A stretch of DNA of 39,278 nucleotides, from positions 1 to 39,278 of the forward strand of contig CAMZEG010000002.1 in assembly GCA_947305635.1 (NCBI GenBank), given 5' to 3'. Shown one piece after another: positions 33,339 through 39,278 of this stretch (within the stretch, counting starts at the first letter, position 1; each line of letters starts with the position of its first letter). A program made the translations under genes and the position numbers. The notes beneath the pieces were generated by a model. That model was not told the origin of the DNA. It saw only the letters and a list, made by a program, of their open reading frames with translations, and did not search any database. The DNA comes from an uncultured Clostridia bacterium (GTDB taxonomy: Bacteria; Bacillota; Clostridia; Oscillospirales; Acutalibacteraceae).

Positions 33339-35065
33339 TGCGCACCGCCCCCTTCCCCGTCTTTCGTTCTGCCATAGGTGATCACGGACGCTGCCGATGA
33401 TTTGCGGACGTCCGACAGCTCCGTGCCGAGAAACTCCGCGATAATCTTTGTCACGAGCGGCGAACAGAAGCCGCCCTGACAGCGTCCCATGCCGGGCCGC
33501 ACGCGCTTTTTGATCCCATCAAGCGTCGGCACACAGATGGGCGATTGCAGCGCGTCGAGGATCTCGCCCTTGCTGATCTCTTCGCAGCGGCAGACAATTT
33601 CGCCGTAGTCGGGATTTTCGCGGATCAGCGCGTCGCGGGCGTCGTCGTCCAGTTCGCGCAATACGGGTACGCCCTTGCGGACGGGATTGAACGACGGGTT
33701 TTCTTCCACGGCCTGCGTCTTTTGCAGCAGCGCGACCGCCATCTGCGCCACGTCGATCGCGACGGCGGGCGCGGTCGTCAGCCCCGGCGACTGGATCCCG
33801 GCGCAATGGATCAGATTCTTCGTCCTGCGGCCCGGCTCGATGACGTAATCCTCTTCGAACGTCGGAGCGCGCACGCCGGTGAAATAAGTGATGATATCGC
33901 ACTCCGAGAGCGGCGGCAGGGTCGTCTTCTGCTTGTCGAAGACCGTGCGGATGCTCTCCGGCCGCGTTTCGGTGTTCTCTTTTTCGTATGTTTCCACCGC
34001 GTCGGGCCCGGCCAGAAGATTGCCGTGGGCCGTGCGCATGACGCCGCCGCCCTTGGAATGGGTCTTGCCGTGGACGCTCAGATCCTTGACCGAGGCGATC
34101 GACTGGAGATAGGCGCCGGTCTTTTTGTCGAGGATCGAGTTGGTGCCGCGGCGCGGGTGGATGGAATAAAAGCGGTCGTGCGCCATCTTTGCGACCGCTT
34201 CCGCGAACACGCCGGCGGCGTTGATCACAAGCTTCGGGCGCAGCGTCCCGCGGTTGGTTTTCACGGCGGTGATGCGGCCGTCTTCGACCGTCATATCCAG
34301 CACGGCGGTGTTCAGCGCGACTCTCGCGCCGTTCGTGACGGCGTTTTCCGCGAACGCGATCGTCAGCCCGTAGGGGCAGACGACGCCCGCGCTGGGGTTA
34401 TAGAGCGCGAACTTCGTTTCCGTTGTCAGCTGCGGTTCGCGCCGCAGCAGTTCTTTGCCCGAAAGCAGGACGGTGTCCTCGATCCCGTCGTGGTGTTTAC
34501 GCCAGAAGGCGTACAGCGCGATCAGCGGGAACAGCGCCCGTTTTTGAAACAGCACATACTGCCCGACGCGGGAGAACGGGACGTCCAGCTCGCGGCAGAC
34601 GTCTTCGTACATGCGGTTTGCCCGGCGGATATACTTGTGCTTGAGCGAGCCCTTGCCGAGGTCGATCCCCGGGTGGACTTCGCCGTCGTTGCGGCCGGAG
34701 GCCTGCAGCGCGAGATCGGCTTCCTTTTCGACCAGCAGCACGTCGAGCTTCCATTTCATCAGCTCCCGCGCGATCGAGGCGCCGGAAATCCCGCCGCCGA
34801 TCACGAGCACGTCGGGCGCGTCGCCGTCGAGCGACCGGTCCTCGTCCGGCGGGAGCCGCATCGGGGCGTCCTTTGCGTTCGGGCAGGCGATATCGTTCAG
34901 CACATGGTGCGTGCTGTTCTTTTTTGCCGCAAGCTGACAGGCGGCAACAACGTCCGCCCAGTCGTCCAGTTCGCCGCGCAGCACGACGCAGCCGTCTTCG
35001 GCCGACGCCGTGACGCGGCCGCCGTATAACTGCTGCAGTTTGCGGTTCAAAGTCGCCGTTTTCAT
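33335..35065 (-). CDS. GlpA-like FAD-dependent oxidoreductase with BFD-like [2Fe-2S] C-terminus and BON-like N-terminal extension
   Basis: Start at 35065 (MKTATLNRKLQ) with GGAGGT; BON-like GGRVTASAEDGCVVLRGELDDWADVVAACQLAAKKNSTHHVLNDI; DVLVIGGGISGASIARELMKWKLDVLLVEKEADLALQASGRN; IVCRCEEIS...GMGRCQGGFC. Confidence 0.87.
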   Translation of the reverse strand: MKTATLNRKLQQLYGGRVTASAEDGCVVLRGELDDWADVVAACQLAAKKNSTHHVLNDIACPNAKDAPMRLPPDEDRSLDGDAPDVLVIGGGISGASIARELMKWKLDVLLVEKEADLALQASGRNDGEVHPGIDLGKGSLKHKYIRRANRMYEDVCRELDVPFSRVGQYVLFQKRALFPLIALYAFWRKHHDGIEDTVLLSGKELLRREPQLTTETKFALYNPSAGVVCPYGLTIAFAENAVTNGARVALNTAVLDMTVEDGRITAVKTNRGTLRPKLVINAAGVFAEAVAKMAHDRFYSIHPRRGTNSILDKKTGAYLQSIASVKDLSVHGKTHSKGGGVMRTAHGNLLAGPDAVETYEKENTETRPESIRTVFDKQKTTLPPLSECDIITYFTGVRAPTFEEDYVIEPGRRTKNLIHCAGIQSPGLTTAPAVAIDVAQMAVALLQKTQAVEENPSFNPVRKGVPVLRELDDDARDALIRENPDYGEIVCRCEEISKGEILDALQSPICVPTLDGIKKRVRPGMGRCQGGFCSPLVTKIIAEFLGTELSDVRKSSAASVITYGRTKDGEGGGAQ

Positions 35066-35150
35066 GCCGCACCTCCGTTCCTTTGGGTTCGGTTCTATCA
35101 TACACCGCGCGGGGCGGTTTGTCAATCTGCGCCGGACTAAGAGTTGGTTA

Positions 35151-35180
35151 TTGACAGAGCTGTAATTCCTATATTATAAT
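35151..35180 (+). promoter_or_regulatory. Promoter of the GH51 gene
   Basis: TTGACA (35151-35156)-18-TATAAT (35175-35180). Confidence 0.75.
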
Positions 35181-35211
35181 GGAGCAAAGAACACCAACGG
35201 GAGGAACCACT

Positions 35212-37944
35212 ATGAAGTACACGATCCTCGCAAAACTCCGTCAATGGTTCGCCGCAATCGCCGCCCTGCTGGCGGCTTTCTGCGCCGGCAAAACAACGCC
35301 CCCGCCCGAGCCTGTCCGCCCGGCAGCCAACACCGTTGCCGCCTATGACGCCGACGCCGCGGACTACCGGCTGACGATCGACCCGGACACGGCTGTGGGC
35401 GACATCAGCGATCTGCTGTTCGGCATCTTCTTCGAAGACATCAACTTCGCGGCGGACGGCGGTCTCTACGCGGAAAAGGTCGTCAACCGCTCGTTTGAAT
35501 ACACGACGTTCGCCCGCGGCGATCAGCTTTACGGCTGGAGCGCCGTCGGCGGCGCCGCCCTGCGCGCGGAAACCGGGAAACCGGACGAAGCGCTGAACGA
35601 AAACAATCCGAACTTCGCCGTTGTGACCAACGACGGCGACGCGCCCGCCGGCCTTGCGAACCGCGGCTTTCTGGACGGCCTGAGCATCGACAAAGACGCG
35701 GCCTACAAGCTCTCGTTCTACGCGAAGAGCAGCGATTACACCGGCCCCGTCACAGCGCAGCTCTGCGTCGGGGAGACGGTCGTCGGAGAAGGCGCAGTCG
35801 ACGCGATCGGCGCGGACTGGACGAAATACACGCTGACTCTCACGGCGGGCGAAACGGCGTTCGAAAACGTGACGCTGCGCCTGCTGATCGGCAAGGGCAC
35901 CGTCTGCTTCGACATGATCTCCCTGTTCCCGACCGACACCTACAAGGGCCGCGAAAACGGCATGCGCAAGGATCTCGGCGAAATGCTTGAAGCGATGCAT
36001 CCGCGCTTTCTGCGTTTCCCGGGCGGCTGCGTGATCGAGGGCTACGACAAGGCGACCGCCTACAGCTGGAAGGATTCGATCGGCGTCGGCAGCGACGGCC
36101 TGCCGCTCGCCTTCAATGGGACCTACGGCGACGTCGCGGCGCGCAAACAGGGGATCAACATCTGGACGGACGTCGCTGCGACGGACGACCCCTGGCCGTG
36201 CTTTATGAGCTACGGCCTCGGCTTCTATGAGTTCTTCCGGCTCGCCGAAGACCTCGGCGCGGCCCCGGTGCCGGTGCTGAACTGCGGCCTGTTCTGCCAG
36301 ATGCGCGGGCGCGGCCCCGTCGCGATGGACGACCCCGCCTTCGCGCAGTATGTCCAGGATATGCTTGACCTCGTCGAGTTTGCCCGCGGCGACGCGGATT
36401 CCACCTGGGGTAAGGTGCGCGCCGCGCTCGGCCACCCGGAACCGTTCGATCTGCCGTTCATCGCGATCGGCAACGAGAACGAGGGGGAGGACTACTACGA
36501 GCGCTTCGCCGCGTTCCGCAAGGCGTTCGACGACGCGAAAGCGGAAAACCCGTCTTTGTACGAGGGCATCGAGCTGATCTATTCCGCGGGCGCGTCCGAC
36601 GCGACCCACGGCGCGAACTATATCAAGTCCTATGAATACGCCGAACAGTGGCTGCAATCGCACCCGGGCAAGACCGCGCTGGACTTTGCCGGCGCGACGG
36701 ATCAGCACTACTATAACGACCCCGAATGGTTTTTGCAGAACGCGGACTACTATGACCGCGGCGTTTACGGCAGAACCGACGACGCCATCACCGCCACGCG
36801 CTACGGCGGCGCAATCCCGGTCTTTTTGGGCGAATACGCCGCGCGGTCGAACCGGCTGCGCGCCGCGCTCGCCGAAGCGGCCTATATGACCGGTCTCGAG
36901 CGCAACGGCGACATCGTGCGGATGGCGGCCTACGCTCCCCTCTTCGGCAACCTGACCGCGACGCACTGGTCGCCGAACCTGATCTGGTACAACAACCATC
37001 AGGTCACCGGCTCGATCAACTACTATGTCCAGAAGCTGTTCATGCTGAATCAGGGCAAAACGCTGCTGCAATCGACGCTCGACGGCGCGGCGGTCCCGCA
37101 AAAGGATATCGTCGGCAAGATCGGCGTCGGCACCTGGTACACGTCGGCGGCGTTCGACAATGTCAAAATCACCGACAACAAAACGGGCCGCGTGCTCGAC
37201 CGCGACCGCTTCACCCTGCCGGGTTACTTCGTCAACTGGACGACCCCGACCGACGGCAAATGGCGCACCAAGAACGGCAAGCTGGTCCAGCTCGAAACCT
37301 CGATGAACTATTCCAACACCGGCTCGGTCGCCTATTTCGGCGACGAGACGTGGTCGAACTACACCTATGAACTCGACGCCCAAAAGCGCGGCGGCGAAGA
37401 GGGCTTCATGATCTCCTTCGGCGTGCAGGATACCGAGAACAATATCATCTGGAACATCGGCGGCTGGCAGAACACGGTCTCGTGCCTGCAGATTGTTGAA
37501 AACGGCGAAAAGACCGGCCAGATCCCCGGCACGGTGAAGCCGTTCACCGCCGAGGAGGGCAAGACCTATCATCTGAAAATCGTCGTCGACGGCCGCCGCA
37601 TCCAGTGCTATATCGACGGTGAAAAATATGTCGATTTCAAGACCGGCTCCGACAGCGAGGCCGACGCCTATCAGGTCGTGTCGACCGACGACAGCGGCGA
37701 CGTGATCGTCAAGCTGGTCAACGTCACCGGCAGCGACCGCACCTTTGCTGTCGACCTCGGCGAAAAGCAGACCGCTTCGACCGCCCGCGTCTCGCAGCTC
37801 AAAGGCACCGACCTCGACAACGACAACATCCTCGGTCAGCCGGAGGCCTGTAAGATCGAAGATTTCACGCTCGACGGCGTGTCCGCCCGGTTCAACTACA
37901 CCGCGCCCGCCTATTCCGTGACGGTGCTGCGACTTTCGAAATAA
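35212..37944 (+). CDS. GH51 alpha-L-arabinofuranosidase-like enzyme with inserted LamG/DUF1080-like domain
   Basis: ISDLLFGIFFEDINFAADGGLYAEKVVNRSFEY, RFPGGCVIEG, acid/base IAIGNENEGEDYYERF, nucleophile PVFLGEYAARS; insertion DGKWRTKNGKLVQLE...GEEGFMISFGVQDTENNIIWNIGGW...YHLKIVVDGRRIQCYIDGEKYVDF. Confidence 0.9.
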   Translation: MKYTILAKLRQWFAAIAALLAAFCAGKTTPPPEPVRPAANTVAAYDADAADYRLTIDPDTAVGDISDLLFGIFFEDINFAADGGLYAEKVVNRSFEYTTFARGDQLYGWSAVGGAALRAETGKPDEALNENNPNFAVVTNDGDAPAGLANRGFLDGLSIDKDAAYKLSFYAKSSDYTGPVTAQLCVGETVVGEGAVDAIGADWTKYTLTLTAGETAFENVTLRLLIGKGTVCFDMISLFPTDTYKGRENGMRKDLGEMLEAMHPRFLRFPGGCVIEGYDKATAYSWKDSIGVGSDGLPLAFNGTYGDVAARKQGINIWTDVAATDDPWPCFMSYGLGFYEFFRLAEDLGAAPVPVLNCGLFCQMRGRGPVAMDDPAFAQYVQDMLDLVEFARGDADSTWGKVRAALGHPEPFDLPFIAIGNENEGEDYYERFAAFRKAFDDAKAENPSLYEGIELIYSAGASDATHGANYIKSYEYAEQWLQSHPGKTALDFAGATDQHYYNDPEWFLQNADYYDRGVYGRTDDAITATRYGGAIPVFLGEYAARSNRLRAALAEAAYMTGLERNGDIVRMAAYAPLFGNLTATHWSPNLIWYNNHQVTGSINYYVQKLFMLNQGKTLLQSTLDGAAVPQKDIVGKIGVGTWYTSAAFDNVKITDNKTGRVLDRDRFTLPGYFVNWTTPTDGKWRTKNGKLVQLETSMNYSNTGSVAYFGDETWSNYTYELDAQKRGGEEGFMISFGVQDTENNIIWNIGGWQNTVSCLQIVENGEKTGQIPGTVKPFTAEEGKTYHLKIVVDGRRIQCYIDGEKYVDFKTGSDSEADAYQVVSTDDSGDVIVKLVNVTGSDRTFAVDLGEKQTASTARVSQLKGTDLDNDNILGQPEACKIEDFTLDGVSARFNYTAPAYSVTVLRLSK

Positions 37945-37957
37945 ACCTAACAGCGAA

Positions 37958-37988
37958 ACCCGCCCTTCCTGAGGGCGGGTGCTTTTTT
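37958..37988 (+). terminator. Terminator of GH51 gene
   Basis: ACCCGCCC-TTCCTGA-GGGCGGGTGCTTTTTT. Confidence 0.9.
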
Positions 37989-38055
37989 GCCTTTTGGCTT
38001 GCAAAACGGCGCGTTCCGTGCTACAATAAGGTATCAACCGAAAGGAGAGACATCT

Positions 38056-39081
38056 ATGACAAGAAAAAAGAGAGCCTGGCTGTCCGTCGTACTGTTCGTC
38101 GTGATCTTTGCGGGACTGCTGATTACGGCGACCTTCACCGACCTGCAGGTCAGCCAAATCCTCACAAGCAAGGCGCTTGCCGCCCATACCTATCTGACCA
38201 ACGCGAGCCCCTTCGGGGTCGCGCTTGAAGCGCTCGGCAGCGACCCGGTCTATCTCGCGTTCGCGTTCGCGTTTTCGCTGCTGTTCTGGTACTGCCTGCG
38301 GAAAAAGAATATGCCGGCCGTGCCGAAGACGCTGCTCGCCTGCGTGATGGGCGTCTGCGCGATGATTGCGAACTATGTGCTGGTTGACGACACGATGGGC
38401 TATATCGAAGAGCATCTCACCGGCGAATACGGCGCGTTCGTGGAACACGAGCAGCTTGCCAACCACGCGTGGCTGATGGTCATCGTCATTGTCGTCGCGG
38501 CGCTGCTGACGGCGCTGCTGCTGCTGGCGACAAAGAACTTCAACGAAGCGCAGACCGAACGGCTCTTTGCGGTCGCGGTCGCGACACTGGTCTTTCTCGT
38601 GGTTTCCACCATCGTCCTGCACGTGATCAAAAAGCCGGTCGGCCGCGTCCGCTTCCGCGCGATGAACGTTGCCGACGCCGATCCCGCCCTCGCGGACGCC
38701 TACGGCTTCTCGCACTACGCCCGCTGGTTCGAGCATCACGGCCAGTGGATCACCAAGGATCAAATGCTGGCGATGTTCGGCACCACCGACGCGCTGAAAT
38801 CCTTCCCGAGCGGCCACACCAACGCGGCGGGCGCCTCCTATCTGATGCCGATGCTGAACGACGCGCTACGCATCAAAAACAAGGGCGTGCGCGCCCTGAT
38901 GTGGATCTGCCCGGTCGTGATCACCGGTCTTGTGGCGGTCAGCCGGATCATTGTCGGCGCCCACTTCTTCTCCGACGTCCTTGTCGGCGGGACCTGCGCG
39001 TTCGTGTGCATGATTGTCAGCCGCGAGATCTTCGTCTGCAGAGGCGCCAACGTCAAAGCGATGTTCGACAAAGAGGCGTAA
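38056..39081 (+). CDS. PAP2-superfamily membrane phosphatase
   Basis: Start MTRKKRAWLSVV at 38056 with AAAGGAGAG; KKPVGRVRFR, FPSGHTNAAG, SRIIVGAHFFSDVLVGG (three PAP2 motifs); TTGCAA-17-TACAAT upstream. Confidence 0.92.
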   Translation: MTRKKRAWLSVVLFVVIFAGLLITATFTDLQVSQILTSKALAAHTYLTNASPFGVALEALGSDPVYLAFAFAFSLLFWYCLRKKNMPAVPKTLLACVMGVCAMIANYVLVDDTMGYIEEHLTGEYGAFVEHEQLANHAWLMVIVIVVAALLTALLLLATKNFNEAQTERLFAVAVATLVFLVVSTIVLHVIKKPVGRVRFRAMNVADADPALADAYGFSHYARWFEHHGQWITKDQMLAMFGTTDALKSFPSGHTNAAGASYLMPMLNDALRIKNKGVRALMWICPVVITGLVAVSRIIVGAHFFSDVLVGGTCAFVCMIVSREIFVCRGANVKAMFDKEA

Positions 39082-39110
39082 GCCACTCCGCATACAGCAA
39101 TAAATAGAGA

Positions 39111-39140
39111 GAGACGGCGCCGCGGCGCCGTCTTCTTTTC
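39111..39140 (+). terminator. Terminator of PAP2 gene
   Basis: 20-nt perfect palindrome GACGGCGCCGCGGCGCCGTC then TTCTTTTCC. Confidence 0.8.
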
Positions 39141-39177
39141 CGGCATGGAAAAGGCTGAATTTTTTTCAGAAAAGAAC

Positions 39178-39206
39178 TTGACAACCGCGGCGGTTTGTGC
39201 TAATAT
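39178..39206 (+). promoter_or_regulatory. Promoter of tRNA-Arg(ACG)
   Basis: TTGACA (39178-39183)-17-TAATAT (39201-39206). Confidence 0.85.
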
Positions 39207-39224
39207 ACTTTGGCACAAGCAAAT

Positions 39225-39278
39225 GCGCTGGTAGCTCAGCTGGATAGAGTGTTTGGCTACGAACCAAAAGGTCGGGGG
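39225..39278 (+). tRNA. tRNA-Arg(ACG), 3' end truncated by the window
   Basis: GCGCTGGTAGCTCAGCTGGATAGAGTGTTTGGCTACGAACCAAAAGGTCGGGGG; anticodon arm TTTGG-CTACGAA-CCAAA. Confidence 0.9.

Noticed and set aside
1-39278. Mobile element, prophage, toxin-antitoxin or defence island
   Set aside because: No transposase, integrase, phage structural, restriction-modification, Cas or recognisable TA proteins in any of the translations.

Overview
Window of about 39 kb, high GC, gene-dense, typical of an anaerobic Firmicutes/Clostridia chromosome (Oscillospiraceae-like by impression; lineage is inferred). It starts in the 5' end of a probable rplM (L13) gene on the minus strand and ends inside a tRNA-Arg(ACG). 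I support about 29 CDSs. They are mainly glycan and phospho-compound metabolism: GH30, GH5 (endoglycoceramidase-like), GH130, GH63/MGH1-like, GH127-like and GH51 enzymes; two GPH/MFS sugar transporters; three calcineurin-like metallophosphoesterases; an endonuclease/exonuclease/phosphatase-fold protein; a PAP2 phosphatase; GalT; and two TIM-barrel isomerases. There is also a tightly overlapping five-gene glycerol-type redox operon (AGPS-like FAD enzyme, FGGY kinase, DUF1667, and GlpB-like and GlpA-like oxidoreductases, the last with a BON-like N-terminal domain). Two tRNA-Arg genes, several clear terminators and sigma70-type promoters are visible. Main points for follow-up: (i) the 18.7-28.2 kb divergent glycan/phosphoesterase locus, (ii) the redox operon with AGPS-like and BON-fused proteins, (iii) paralogous secreted Ig/FN3/LolA-like proteins near glycolipid-type hydrolases, (iv) a perfect 12-bp inverted repeat flanking the -10 of a tRNA promoter, and (v) degenerate heptanucleotide repeats at two intergenic sites. 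No CRISPR, prophage, transposase or known defence system was seen. All family calls are from reading the translations; no database search was run.
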